Source of the DNA: Chamaecyparis obtusa
Lineage: Eukaryota; Streptophyta; Pinopsida; Cupressales; Cupressaceae
NCBI GenBank assembly: GCA_027943335.1
Contig: BSBK01002077.1
Coordinates: 328,501-392,500 of the forward strand
Length of the DNA: 64,000 nucleotides
Direction: 5' to 3'
The notes beneath the pieces were generated by a model, which ran no database searches, was not told the origin of the DNA, and saw only the letters and a program-made list of their open reading frames with translations. The position numbers were made by a program, and so were the translations under genes. Below are positions 10,180 through 24,000 of the stretch, piece by piece; the first letter of the stretch is position 1, and every line of letters begins with the position of its first letter.

Positions 10180-11680
10180 GATGCATGCAACTATCAATCA
10201 CCTCAATACCACGTTTCATGAATTATTATTCGTGATGTCAAATTGTGTCTAAATGTTGGGCCAAAGATTGTACAAGAGATGAATGTAGCCCTTGCTTTGA
10301 TAAGAGCAAAATAAAAGTGAAGATGAGTACATCTAAAACTAATGGAAGAATCATGAATGCCAATATGGCACAAGAATCAGAGGCAGAAAGAATGACAGAT
10401 TATGGGCCTCTCCCAGCCCACAAAATTGCAGGCAAATCCACATCATTATGCTCTAGCTAAATACAATCACATGGATTGTTTGTTCCATGGAACCCACTGA
10501 GCCTTTTCTTGAAGGTATATGTTAGAAAAATGATAAGCATGATGAAACAAGGACAAGTTGCACAAATTCAATCCTACATTAGTCTTTCATCTAATGTGTT
10601 GAGAAATTCATACTAGGAATATTTGATCACAATCTTGACCATTGTAGGATATGAACTAGGCCACAAGAATTTAGGAACGAGTGGAAATTTTATTTCGGTG
10701 CAAGAATGGAATGACTATACTATTTGATGAGTGGATAGATGGAAGGAATTGCATGCTCATCAACTTTCTAGTGGCTACCTAGATAGTATTCTTGAGGTCA
10801 ACAGCTACCTTTTAACAAATTAAATAGATTTGAGACCCAAAGTCAAATGTTGGAGGTTGCCTTATATGTTTGTATTAAAAATATGGTCCATTTTAGTGAT
10901 GTATGATGCCAACATATGTGATTACAAAGAGACTAGTTGAGGAGAGGCACTCAAGACTTATTTTTGGACCCCTTGCATTGTCCAATCCCTTGATCTTTTG
11001 CTCAAGAATATAGGTAAACTTGATCAGTTGATCTATTTTGAAAGATGACATAAAACATCACTAAGTACATTTTCCTAGGTGCTTAACTTGATGAGAGAAT
11101 ATCATGCAAAGGAGCATGTGTGAACAAGTACCGCGCAATTTTTTACAATCTTTTTCAGCTTGGAGAAATTTATGGTTTGTCAACACTTTTGAACAAATGT
11201 TTGTGAACCAACAATGGATGCGTTGTTCTTATTTAAAGCAAAATGGAGAGAGGGACGCAAAGATAAATTGTAAAGATGTCTTTGTACTAATGAGATTACC
11301 AATGTAACTTAAAACACAACTAATTTTAAATTTTTATTTTTGAGTTGTTGGAGGCTTTAGTTAAGGTTTGAGTAAAACCCAATGAAGTATTTGTTTGAGC
11401 CCATGCAAAAATATTGGAGGGACAAAAGAAAATTCGAACCCATTCAAAACATTACGAATGGAGGGTGGAGATATCAACATCACCTCCCCGTTCATTCAAC
11501 AATATACTAACTCAACCCCAATTTTCCCTACACATGCATCTTTATGGCTAATGGAGAGGTTATGGAGGACTTAATAAAATGCATTGAAAGGATGACACCT
11601 AAGGAATAGGTCAAAGATCTAATTATTGGAGATTCACTAAGATACAAGGATTCAAAGCATTGTTAGCAGCCTAAGCAACT
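10180..11680 (+). pseudogene. hAT transposase pseudogene (DUF659 type), copy 1
   Basis: Broken plus-strand frames read RDVKLCLNVGPKIVQEMN at about 10225 (end of a BED-like region), LFDEWIDGRNCMLINFLVAT then FLRST at about 10717-10810 (DUF659 core), a degraded middle domain (FWTPCIVQSLDLLLKNIGKL from about 10965) and RSMCEQVPRNFLQSFSAWR at about 11107. The order is that of plant DUF659/hAT transposases. Stops are frequent. A second intact-looking relative lies at 28140-29810. No terminal repeats were recognised. Confidence 0.7.
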
Positions 11681-12900
11681 CACTAAGTACTTGTCGAAAA
11701 AATTGACAACTAGTTTTTCTAGAGCTATTTCACTGAGTTTTCTGGCAAGTTAATGACATTTTTTTATGATTTTCCGGCTAGTACTCAAGGATATCTTATA
11801 CGATTTTTCAGCTAGTACTCAATGATTGCTTACAAATCATATTCTTTAGGTCCACTGCTACCTTTTAACAAATTAAATAGATTTGAGACCCTAAGTCAAA
11901 TGTTGGAGGTTGTCTTATATGTCCGTATTAAAAATATGGTGCATGTTAGTGATGTATAATGCCAACATATGTGATGACAACAAGACTAATTGAGGGGAGT
12001 CACTCAACACTTATTTTTGAACCCCTTGCATTGTCCAATCCCTTGATCTAATGCTCAAGAATATAGATAAACTTGATCGGTTGATCTATTTTGAAAGATG
12101 CCATAAGCATCACTAAGTACATTTTATTGGGTGCTTAACTTGATGAGAGAATATCAAGGGAAGGAGCATGTGTGAACAAGTACCACACAATTTTCACCAT
12201 CTTTTTCAGCTTGGATAAATTTATGGTTTGTCAACAATTTTGAACAAATGTTTGTGAACCAACAATGGATGCACTATTCTTATTGAAGAAGCAAAATGGA
12301 GAGAGGGACACAAAGACAAATTGTAAAGATTTATTTGCAAAGAGTACTAATGAGATTACCAACGTAACTTCAAACACATAACTAATTTTGAAGTTTTATT
12401 TTTGAGTTGTTGGAGGCTTTAGTTAAGGTTTGGGTAAAACCCAATGAAGTACTTGTTTGAGGCCATGCAAAAATATTGAGGGAGGGACAAAAGAAAATTT
12501 CAAACCCATTCAAAACATTACTAATGGAGGGTGGAAAAATCAACACCACCTCCCTGTTCATTCAACAATATACTATCTCAACCCCAATGTTTTCCTACAC
12601 ATGCAACAATATACTATCTCAACCCCAATGTTTTCCTACACATGCATCTTTAGGGTTGATGGAGAGGTTATGAAGGGTTTAATAAAATGCATTGAGAGGA
12701 TGGCAGCTAAGGAATAGGTCAAAGATCTAATTATTGGAGAGGATTCAAAGCATTGTTAGCAATCTAAGCACAATGTAAGCAACTCACTAAGTACTTGCCG
12801 AAAAAATTGACAACTAGTTTTTCTAGAGCTGTCTCACTAAGTTTTCTGGCAAGTTAATGACATTTTTTTATGATTTTTCAGCTAGTACTCAATGATTTTG
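10804..12900. repeat. Direct duplication of about 1 kb of the hAT pseudogene
   Basis: About 10804-11800 recurs at about 11857-12900, an offset of 1053 bp, starting GCTACCTTTTAACAAATTAA and ending near AGCTAGTACTCAA. The second copy carries an extra internal tandem duplication of 41 bp (12563-12603 and 12604-12644). Confidence 0.9.
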
Positions 12901-14887
12901 AGCCCTTGATTCACATTGTGTCAAAAATATGGATTAAACACTCCAAAAACATCTTTTCAGCTCTATAATCATTGTTTCTTCCTTTTAAACATTATGTAAA
13001 ACAAGAGAAGCCCTCAACCCTACTAAAGTGTTTTTTTAATGTCAACAACAAAAATTAAAAAACTTAATGTCAAGTTTTCACCATGTCAAAATATTTGGTC
13101 CACCGAGACCAAGTTTGTGAACTATGATTCAAAGGGTAGTCTCTTACCTTCACTACTTGCTATATAAGAGAGGACCAACCAAGAATCTAGGAACAAAAAT
13201 CCCATCTTAAATTCCCTTCAAGTCTTTAATGTGTGCAATTATTGCTTGCATACAAACTTGTGAACCATAGTTAGGAAACTCTATGATTTCTCACCAAACT
13301 TTTCTTTTGCTAGAGAGTTACTCACATAGGACTCTAGTGTTTAGTCCTACAAGATGACTAAAAGAGAGGTTTTCAAATGTTTTTCATTTTCCATCTTTAA
13401 ATCATGGAATTGATAATCAAATGGACTTTTCTATTCTCTAAAACTATTCTCTATGCTTCTCATACATTAATTTAATTTCTTTTTTTGTGTGTAATTATGT
13501 TATTTTTGCTTAGAATTGTTGCACATCAAGTCCAAATCAAAATTTTGGATTATTGAATCTAATTTTCCAGCTCTGTTACTAATTTTTTCTTTGCAACCTC
13601 TTAGTGGGAAAATTGGAGCACATAAACCCCAAATCCTCAAAAGCTAGCCCTCCATATTTTGGCCCAACCTTGTAGCACTTCTAGACGTGAGCACAATTTA
13701 ACTATTTAACTTTATATGATGCCATTCACATGAAGAAGTGCAACAAATTGACATAAAATCACTCAATGGCCTTATCTCCACAAATCCTCAAAAGCTAGCC
13801 CTTCATATTTTGGCCCAACCTTGTAGCACTTCTAGACGTGAGCACAATTTAACTATTTAACTTTATATGATGCCATTCACATGAAGAAGTGCAACAAATT
13901 GACACAAAATCATCTCAATGGCCTTATCTCCACAAATACAACTTTGGCCTTCAGTCATGAGGCAATTGACTTCAATGACATTGATCTATCTATATAGAGA
14001 ACGAATAGTTTTGGATGAGAACCCCATGTTCACAAGAGATGGGATCCCTAATTTTGAGAGAAAAACAAAAGAGGAGGCATTGAATTGGATGACATCGAAG
14101 TTGAGGATGATGATCATCCTAAGGAAGAGTCATTACCTTCTAGTTTCAAGGTGGAGTTGCAATCAATTGCAAAGTGTAAGACCCCAATTATCAAATAAGA
14201 TGTATTCCATGAAGAGGAAATTATGAATTGTCATAACTTGCATATTCATGAGATTAGTATCAGATTATTGGTTTTTGTATTTACATGTTGCAATATTGTC
14301 TCCTTTTTTATTCAAATCTATCATGAGATTAGTGTCATATTATTGATTTTTGCATTCACATGTTACAATATTGTCTCCATTTTTATTCAAAACTAATAGA
14401 AGATACTTCCCAAATGATCTATAGACTCATTTCATATGTTTGTTTTGTGACTCTATTTTTGCATGAAATTTATGTTTTTTAATTAATTCAAGTTTTTTTT
14501 TGGTAAAGTTTTGCAAGTCACAAAAATGATATAATAAGCTGTATCAGATTTCTCAAAAGGGTTCCTATGGGAGAAACAAGGTGGGGACAAGAGGCTGCTC
14601 TTGAAACCTGGGAAATTTGCACCTGCCTCAAATGGATAATTAATTACAGCTCAAGGAAAGGTTCCATGGACAACATTGGTCTGGCATCGGATTCAAATTT
14701 TTGGTCTTGCTACAAATTGCTAGCGTCAAATGTCCAATTTAACTGTGTAAACCATCAACTATCAAGGAAGGCCTCTCTATTACAGACTCAGTACTTCAAT
14801 TATTGCCACAAACCACTGCCTTTACTGATTCATGATGTAATTAATATAGGATGATTTCTTTGAGGGAAATAAGTAAAGGGAACATAC
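12901..14887. repeat. Unassigned stretch with two local tandem duplications
   Basis: 13630-13780 repeats as 13781 to about 13931 (151-bp unit, CAAATCCTCAAAAGCTAGCC), and a unit of about 74 bp repeats at about 14251-14324 and 14325-14398 (GAGATTAGT...). Open frames here are short and match nothing I know. The stretch lies in the intron or 3' flank of the transporter. Confidence 0.6.
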
Positions 14888-15021
14888 CTTCAAGAACTTC
14901 TGCTGATACAAACGTGATGAATGCTCCACAAACATACTGTGCAACTGAATAGGGGAAAATCACATTAAAGCTTATAAATACACCCAGGCATGTAAATATC
15001 TCGGCTACAAATAAAATTTGC
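14888..15021 (-). CDS. PHT5: SPX-MFS exon: late transmembrane segments
   Basis: 134 bp. The first base completes the Arg codon, then [38 protein letters not shown] and LEG, with the Gly codon split after one base (G/GTATGT). This is followed in the family by about 75-80 more residues. I searched the minus strand from 14887 to 1 for a STEAGT-type last exon and saw none, so the next intron appears to exceed 14.8 kb. Confidence 0.95.
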
Positions 15022-18000
15022 CTGCAAAAGGAATAGAATATCAAAGATAGGAACAAAAAACAACAAAAGAAATAAATCCATATTATGTTTGAAATAACGC
15101 CACTAGCATGTAATTACCTAAGAAAAAATTTAAGTTATTAACACATCCATTCCCAAGAACTATTCCTTCTAATGCAATTGAGAATGTAACTTAAGCAACG
15201 AATGTTACAAAAATAGTTCACACTGGAATGGTATAATAGAGAGGAAAACAATAAATAATAAGTTTGTATATAGTGAATTGTCAGAATATTGAAAGCAACT
15301 TTACTGACGAAGTTCACTACTACTAGTTTGCAACAATTTCCCAAAGAAAAGATATTTATAATTTGAATTCTCAAGATAATTATATGTGACAGAACTCTCT
15401 GCATATGGTTCTGCTGAACTTAATCAGAAACTAAAACACTTCAATATCTGACTGTGAGAAAGACAAAGAACTTTATTAAGAGAAAAAACTAAATGATATT
15501 GACTTACAATCTGTTGTGTTGTAAACACACACAGCCCATTGCAAATGGGGACCTCTCTTTCTTTTATGTCACTAGCTAGGTTTAGTTTGGTTTAGTTTTC
15601 GCAAGTTTGGCAATGATCTCGCAGTCTCTGGCCTTAAGATGAGAAAGATTTCATTTTGTCAAGTTTAGCAGTGAGCCAAGGAAAGAAATTGAAAAAGAAG
15701 AATCTTGTCTAAGCATGTGAGTCAAGGATGAAATTTATGATTGCTAAGTGAGAAAATTCAAGACTGAGACAAGGAAAATTCCTTGTCAACGTCGGATATT
15801 CAGATGCTGACAGGAGAGCAAAATAAGGGAAATTTTGTACTAAAATCCTTCAACAAGGTGCAATTTTCAAGTGAAATCCTTGTTTGAGATATGGAATCCA
15901 AAATTAAAATGATAAAATCCATGGTTGAGATAAAGAATTCAAAAACTAAAATGTGAAATTCAAGGTTTAAATATGGATTATCATATTTAACTTTAAGATT
16001 ACATTTTCCTTAGCAATTCATAAAAAGCCCTCCTCTAGCCTGGAACTATTCCTCAAAAGAGCCCTCTAGTCCAGAACTATTCCTCAATCACACCCTCCAA
16101 TCCGCAACTATTCCTCAAGCACGCCCTCTAGACTGGAATTACTCAGCAAACGTGCCCTCTAGACCGGAACTACTCCTCAAACAGACCCTATTGTCTGGAA
16201 CTCCCTCATAAATGCACTTCTCTTGCCTTGGAGGCATGTAAATTCCACCAAGGGAGATTTTAGGTTATTAAGATGGCCGACTAGATCAACACAAAAAATG
16301 AAGGAAATTTTAAATTTTAAAAGGAAAGCTTGAAGTTAAAGCCTAGCCGGCTTCGCATGAGGCAATACAAAGTTGAAATGCAAGAAAAATACTTATAAGG
16401 TTCATGTGATTCCTAATAAGAGTACCAATATAAGAGAGATCAAAAACTATTATTTTCACCATCATTCAACACATTCAAGGCCAACTGAGAGCAGATCCTA
16501 TGCGAAATCCAGAAGACTAAGGATGATTTTCATCAAGAGAAATCAGACTCAGTACCTAGAGGTGCGAATTTAGATCCGATTGAAGGAAAATTTCCAACAA
16601 TTAGGTGTGAATTTCACAAGGGAAGAGGATTTAAAGGCTAGACTGTAATATCCCCATTTTCATGAGCATCAGAGTTTGAGGGATTAGCCTACTATTGTGT
16701 CCCTCACAGGCTAATTATTGTGGATAGAGGGTCTTCTAAAGAAGAAGCTTGGTTAATGGAGGTTCTTGTCTTCTCCAGAATTTAGTATGTTCCAATTTGG
16801 TCTTCCTTTGACTCAGATTGAACTTCGTTAGGGCTCAAATTCATATACTTACTATTTAAAGTAAGTCTGAGGTTGATAGAGATGGACCCTTTCTATTTTT
16901 AGTAAGGCAGTAATACGAACAGAGGATGCAATGGTTGACTCCCTGGTTCAGACAACTCTCAAAATAAAGAGTATTTAATGAGATATTAATATTTTAACAA
17001 CCTTTAGTGATGTTTAATTTTTTAAGTTATAAATTGACTTTATAATAAAGTGGGGGCCATGTTGGTGGTAATGAGTAATTAATACTCATTGATTAAAAGT
17101 GTACTTTATTAATGATATATTATAAAGTCAACTCATTATTATAAGAGAAAATATCAAAATCATCAAGAGCCTTGCTAATGAAGATTCATAGGAAAATATT
17201 ATAAAAGAGCCTTGGAGAGAAAACTAAAGGCATTCTTGTGCACTTGATTTTTGAAAATTGTGTTGTTGTTTGAGAGCCAAAGGTTTTCAGAATCCAAGGG
17301 TCTGAAGAATTGAGAATTCTTTCATATTTTCATGCACTTTGAACTGGTGAAACTATCCAGCGAATTGTGCTAGTGATGGTCTTATTCAGAGACCATAATC
17401 GAGCTTCATATGGTGTTCGAATTGAAGGGAATGATCAGTGTTTTATCACAATGATAATTAGCAGAGTACAGAAGGTAATTTATGTGCAGATTGCAGCCTT
17501 CATTAAGGTCCGCATTTGAAGTTTTGGGGATTTCCATATACCGACAGGAAGCGGCAATCATTGTGGGCCTGCGTTCTCATTTAAAGGTCAACGTTTAAGG
17601 GTTTGGGAAGCCGTTTTTTCATCTACAGGTAGCTGCCAATAATATTAAGGGCTGCGTTTGAATTCTGGGCAGTGTTAGACAGTCAGTGGTGAGGCACATT
17701 CTGATTTCAGAGTGCCATTGTTATTTGTCTCAAGCTTGGCTGCAAGAAGGGAGCCTCCATTTCCAGAGAGCTGCGACTCAAATCAGAGAAGTCTACAATC
17801 ATCACAAATGCTGATTTCCAGGTTCTTGTAATGGCAAATAAAGTTATATTTTTTATGCATTGATCATCACTGAAAATAAATTCAAGTGTTTGAATTACAA
17901 TAAGAAGAATTCATTGTGATTAGTTGCAGTGGTGAGTTTGTATGCAAACTATATGACGAAATGTCATGATACATATTAAGCAAAATTTGAATGATACTAC

Positions 18001-21000
18001 TTAGTTGTTTGCAAATTTAATTCTTTGAAAATCAGTTATTGGTGAAACCAACTTACTAGTTTACATGCAAAGTGTTTGACAAAATGTCAAACATTCAGTT
18101 TGAAAGTTAGAACTTGTCAGGGTTCTTACACAAAGGAAGAAGTAATCTGTGCTAGAAGATGAGATCAGAGATAAAACACAACAAAAAAGAGGCCCTTTGT
18201 GTAGGAAATATTTTAGTTATTATTAAATCAGAGTGGCTTTAAACCCAAGTAAGTCCGTTGCTTAAGATGGATCTGGTTTCACCAACTTCCTTTGAAAAAT
18301 TGGTTCTCATGAAAATTATTTTTAATTCTTCACATTCACTACTTTGATCCAAGGTGTTTTTTTCTTTGCAAGAACTATTGTATGGAGTAATGAAAAATGA
18401 TGGAGAAAGGTGTTAGTATTTGTCATTGATGTCATAGCATTTCACAGTACATTCAGAATATCTGAAACATCTCCTATGATATCATTATTCTGAAATGATG
18501 ATGACTTACAGAGCATTTGATGATCTCAGAAAATACAAATACATGCCGTCTCAATCCACAAGGTATTGATTCCATCTATAATCTGCTAGTATAGACATTT
18601 CTGAGAATTAATAGGGGCTCTTTGTAATCTGCAAGTATAATGTTCCCGAGAATTAACAGGGGATCTCAGTGTTTGATTTTTCAGATTTGTATTTTTGAGA
18701 GAATGGATGTATGCTATTTACAAGACTTAAGATTCTCAGATTTGCATCTGTAAAAAGAAAAAACAATAGAAAGAAGGCAGACACATCTTTATTCGAAACC
18801 TATCTGAAACAAGAACTTAGCCTCCACCATAATTCTATAATGTCTTGCAAATGTTTGTTGTCATTCAGACCGGTAATGATTGTACCACGTTGAAAACAGT
18901 TACAACTGTCCATGCTTGCAAAGACCTAAGACATAATTGTGTTTATCAGGCTTCCACCTGTCAGCATATTGTTCATATTGTTTAATTCAATGGAGAGGCT
19001 TAATGACAAAAATGATGTGGCTATATTATAATATTGAACATAGTCAAAATTTTAAGAAAAATGGTAAATATGACAAGTGGCTACATTCTCTTTTGAAAAT
19101 AACGAATGGCAAACTGCATACATTCTTAATAAACACGATATAAAAAAATGGCTATGTTGTTGGTTTGATGATTGGAGGTTAATTGGAAGTTTGAAACTTC
19201 CAATTTAGTTGTCCTTTTCTATTGTCAGTAGGGAGAAAAGTATATATTTTTGTCTTGAAATGATGGTAAAAAAAAAGAGAGATGTGTGCTGTGAAAATCT
19301 TCTCCAGATAGAACACTGTATTTATGAAATCTACTTATGGAAAGAAGAATATATTGAGAGCACAAGGAGCGTGCTGTGAATAAAAGAGAGTTTGTCCTAT
19401 AAACAAGGATGGTCAGAAAATCAATGCGAATCATAGTGCTGAGATAAAAGAAATACTTGCTGCAGGTTAAAGACAGGTCAGATATAATATGTGGAGGATT
19501 GGTAAATATGATCACATTCATTTTCAAAAGAAAAGGTGATATACATTTAATCTGAGATCCATGTTCTTTATATTCTGACATTCACCTGAACATACACGTG
19601 CATTGTTCATTCTGGATCTTCAGTTTGATAAAATAGCCTCTACTAATTTTGTCTGAAACAAGCAATTTTTTCACTGGTTTTATAGAGTATGCCGTGAATT
19701 ACATTCTGTTGAATATATACTGGTAATATGGAAATTTGTCTATCTGATTGTTACAGAAAACTTCTGAAAGGTGTTTGATTGCAGAGCTCCTAAAGCATAT
19801 GTGTTTCAGATTGTAGTTAATTGAAAGGGAAATAAGAGAAATCATCTTGATAAATTCAAAATCTCAGTTCATTCATATTTGTATAATAAAATCACAGAAT
19901 TGTAGTTACATCTATGTTTTCAGATTTGAATGGAGATGTAATTTGTTTTGCGAATCATCTGTAAGTGGTAACTAAGTTGGTGCTCAGACAGGTTGAGTGG
20001 GGGCTCAAGTTAAAAAAGAGTTGACATTCTTAGAATAAGAGGGTTTGGTGACTCCTTAGGGTTGGTGCCCTTAAATATTGTGCTTTCTTTGATTTTCAGT
20101 TTGATGCTTTCATTTCAATTTTCAGCTGGAAGTAATTGATTAAATAGGTCTGAACCTCATTCTGGCATAGTTCAGTTGTGGATGTTCATTAGGATTGCAC
20201 CAGCATTGGGTATTTAGAGGGATTATTTACAATATCAAAATCTTTTAATACCTTAGAAGATTGCACTCTTTCTATGGCATTGTGAGCTATCTCCAGTTAA
20301 GTGGAAAGTAGTTCCATAAGTAATTCGTCTATCCAAGCATTATGCATTGTCATCATTGTCCTTAGGTGTTAACTTAGATTCCCTAACCCTTTCCCTTTGG
20401 TCTTTTGTTTGATTTTAAGTTTTAAGAAAAAAGCATCACGTAAATTGCTATATCAAATGTTCAAGTTCCAGCTGCTTTGTGGAATGATTGCATAAGTCCC
20501 TTTGTGAGAACAGCAAATCACATCACTTGCTGATTCTATCCATTGTAAAGTCCAATTGTTAAATTGTAAACCTCGGGGTTGCCTTAATTGATCACATTGT
20601 TCAACATTTGAGGTTTCCTTGTTTAACAGAGGATAGAATGCTTGGTATTTTGTTCTATGTTGGCGAGTGTCACAAAACACGCATCAACACAATCCATATT
20701 AGAATTTTGGACTATCTTTGTTAGGTTTTTAACGTTTCAACATCCATAGATTCAGTTGACATGAAATATTTTCCTTTAGGGCTATCAATAACTAAAACAT
20801 CAAATATTGACAAGTTAATGAAAAAATAATTGTCATTCTTTTGTAAGACTTGACAATTGTGAAGTTCCTTAACTTCACAATCAATGAACCTTTAAAAATT
20901 ATATTAACATAAAGGGAGATACAAACCTGTCCTCAAACATGTTGCTGATATAGTTGCCAACAACAACATTCACTGGACTATCTTTGTTGGGTTTTTAATG

Positions 21001-24000
21001 TTTCAACATGCAACAATTCAGTTGAGATGAAGTATTTTCCTTTAGGGCTATCAATAACTTAAACATTAAATATTGACAAGTTAATGAAAAAACAATTGTC
21101 ATTCTTTTGTAAGACTTGACAATTGTGAAGTTCCTTAATTCACAATCAATGAACCTTTGAAAACTATATTAACATGAAGATACAAACCTGTCCTCAAACA
21201 TGTTGCTGATATAGTTGCCAACAACAACATTCACTGGTAGAACCGTTAATCCCAGCAGGGCAAGAAAAATTGCAACAGAGCTGGTACCCCAATTAAAGTA
21301 GTATGCAGTAACAACACTTGATTCAGAAAGAAGTATCTCCATTGCATATTTTAGCATAAAATAAATCAAAAGCTGTACCTGCACAAGCAGATAAAGAATA
21401 CATTAAGATATTTTCATTTCCCCAATACTACATCCATTTTGAACATCAGAACTGCATGAAAACTATAGGTATTCGAAAAGAAAATTACTTCACTTTTATT
21501 TGATCCAAAATTGTCAAAAGCATCTACTCTATCATGTATTAATTTAAGGTTGAATTTACCTATAGAAACTCAATTCAAACATGCTCAATTTCGTTTATGA
21601 TCAATTCTTTAAATACAGTATGTGCAGAACAAATATGTAATAATATGATAACCAGTATTTTTTTTTTTAAATTAAAAAAATTAGAGACTTCGGTGTTCAT
21701 AACAATAATCACACCAAAGGAATTGCTGTACTCACTAGTATTAAGATTGCTTTACACAGAGTTGGAAGAAAATCTTCACTAGCGATGACACAACAAATTA
21801 TTATTAATGGTGTGAAACTGGCATTATTAATAATTGGAAGTCAAAAGAGATAAAGTATGGGGCTAGGTGCCTCGCAAAACAGTTTGTGAAAGTTTTTCCT
21901 ACATTCATAAAGAGGTAACTGTTGTGAGGTTTTCACACCATCACCCCATTGCAAATGGGGACCCCCTCTTTTTGCTTTAGCAGGAGGAGTAGTTGTCTTA
22001 GGTGGTCTTAGATGGTAGCATTTTCAAGTCTCTGAGTTGAAAAGGTGAGTTCGTACAATTTTGGCCTGCTAGGAAGTCAAGTCGGTTTGGGATGTGAGTG
22101 AGAGCTGGGCTAAGCTAGCCAGGGAGGTGGAATTTAAATCAAAGGATTTTTTATCAAACAAGCTAGAACCTTTTGAAAATCCTTGTTGCAACTTTAATTT
22201 GACCTTAGAAAGCTAGCCTAAGTTGTGGGAGGTAACCCTACTAAAGGCGTACTGAATCCTGAAATTTGGCTAAGTTTGGAATTTTTGGAAAACCCCCAAA
22301 ATCTAAAATCTTTACTATAACTCCTATGAATCTGAAACCTATCTCAAACATCCTTACAATATTTACATAAATATAACTTAAAGTATAAGTGGCGTACTTA
22401 AATGTTATATTTATGTAAATCCACCCGCCCCTAAGCTGAAAAAAGTCTTGAAACTAATGATACAAGAGGGAATCCTTGGAAGTGGCGGAATTCCGCCACC
22501 TCCCAGGATTATAATCCTCATGATAAGCGGAATTCCACCATCTTGGTGGAGGCAACTCAAAGAAAAACTCAAAAGCATGGTAAAGGGCAGTGGGGATGAA
22601 AAGGAATTTTGAGACCAACATTGCAAGTGATAGATAGATGACGAAGGAATATGGTAGAGTTTGTTGGCGAAAGTGTTAAAATCCTCAAGTAGGGGCGGAA
22701 TCTGCCCCTACCAAAGATTCCCACCTCTAACTAGTAAAATTTCTGCCCTCTTAGAGCATGAGTATATGCAAATCAGACTCGGTCCAAGTCGAGAAAAAAT
22801 CAACCAAAGGGGAGATAAGAAGTTGTATGACAAGTTTAACAATGAAAATAAAATGAGATTCCTAGAGGGACAGCAGAATCCGCTGACCTCTTAGGATTCA
22901 TTATCCTGGTCAACCTGAGAAATCTGCCAAACATAATCAGATCAACGGGGGCTGGGATAACTTAATGCAAACGGAGGTGAAAATCCAAAGTTAAACCGTC
23001 GATATTCAGCCCTAATGCATGGCATATTCACTAATGACAGAGTGGTTGAAGTCTGAGGTGAAATGGAGAAATGAGGAGGCAAGTTTGGAATCAAAGTATG
23101 AAAATGAAGCAATTCCTCAGGGATGGCAAAATTTTGTCATCCCCGAGGATAAAATCCTCTCCACACTAAGGATTCTGCCTTATCATAATGTTGGTCAAGC
23201 ACCAACTTAGCTTTCCAAGTTGAGTCATAGCTGAATTCGATTAAGATATCATGCCAATCTGAGATGCAAGAGGACTGAAGTGTTGATTGGAAATCCTCGA
23301 ATGGTCATGAATTCCACCCCAAAAAATCATCTAAGACTTGAGATTTCCGCCCAGCTAGTAAACAAAATCCTCCAAGGTCATCTATTTCCACCTTGCAAAA
23401 TCAGACCTAGAGGAGCATGATGATAGCAATGCAGTCCAAAAAATATAGATGATTGAAACCGATTTAACCAAAGCAATGCAAGGAGGAGAATCCTAGGATC
23501 CTTCCAATTTCTGCCACAAGATGTTAAGTCTAAAATTTGCTTTCAAAACATTTACATGATATCATGAAAGAGGGAATGATAGGCATTTGAGAATCAAAGT
23601 TAAAGGTTTGATAAGAAAAGATTCCTCGGGGATGGCGGAATTCCGCCATCCCCAAGGATAAAATCCTCAAACACATGAAATTTCCACCCCCTTATTAGGA
23701 TGATCATGAAACAAGTTTTGGGCCTCCTAAGTAATAGTAAAATCTGAAATGGGAAAATGGTGGCGATGAGATTGGAAGGAGTGATTTGAAGGAGTCAAGT
23801 TGAAAGTGAAGAAATTCCTTGAGGGATGGCAGAATCCCCCATCCCCCAAGGAGAAAATCCTCTAACATAGTACAATTCCACCCTATTTGGAGACTCAATC
23901 AAATCCTAATGAACAGTGATTTTAGGAGAGAAGATTATATATTTTAAAAAAGTTACTATCCTTCCTTGGCGAGGTCGGCCTAAGAGGCTTAAATGAAATA

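Noticed and set aside
16644..18130. Solo LTR with target duplication
   Set aside because: Ends pair as TGTAA/TTACA but the flanks TAGAC and CAAAG differ, so it was listed as LTR-like only.
20927..20976. Extra transporter exon in the first duplication copy
   Set aside because: It has a donor but no acceptor and lacks the first 141 bp of the exon; it is a duplication product, at most an alternative donor.
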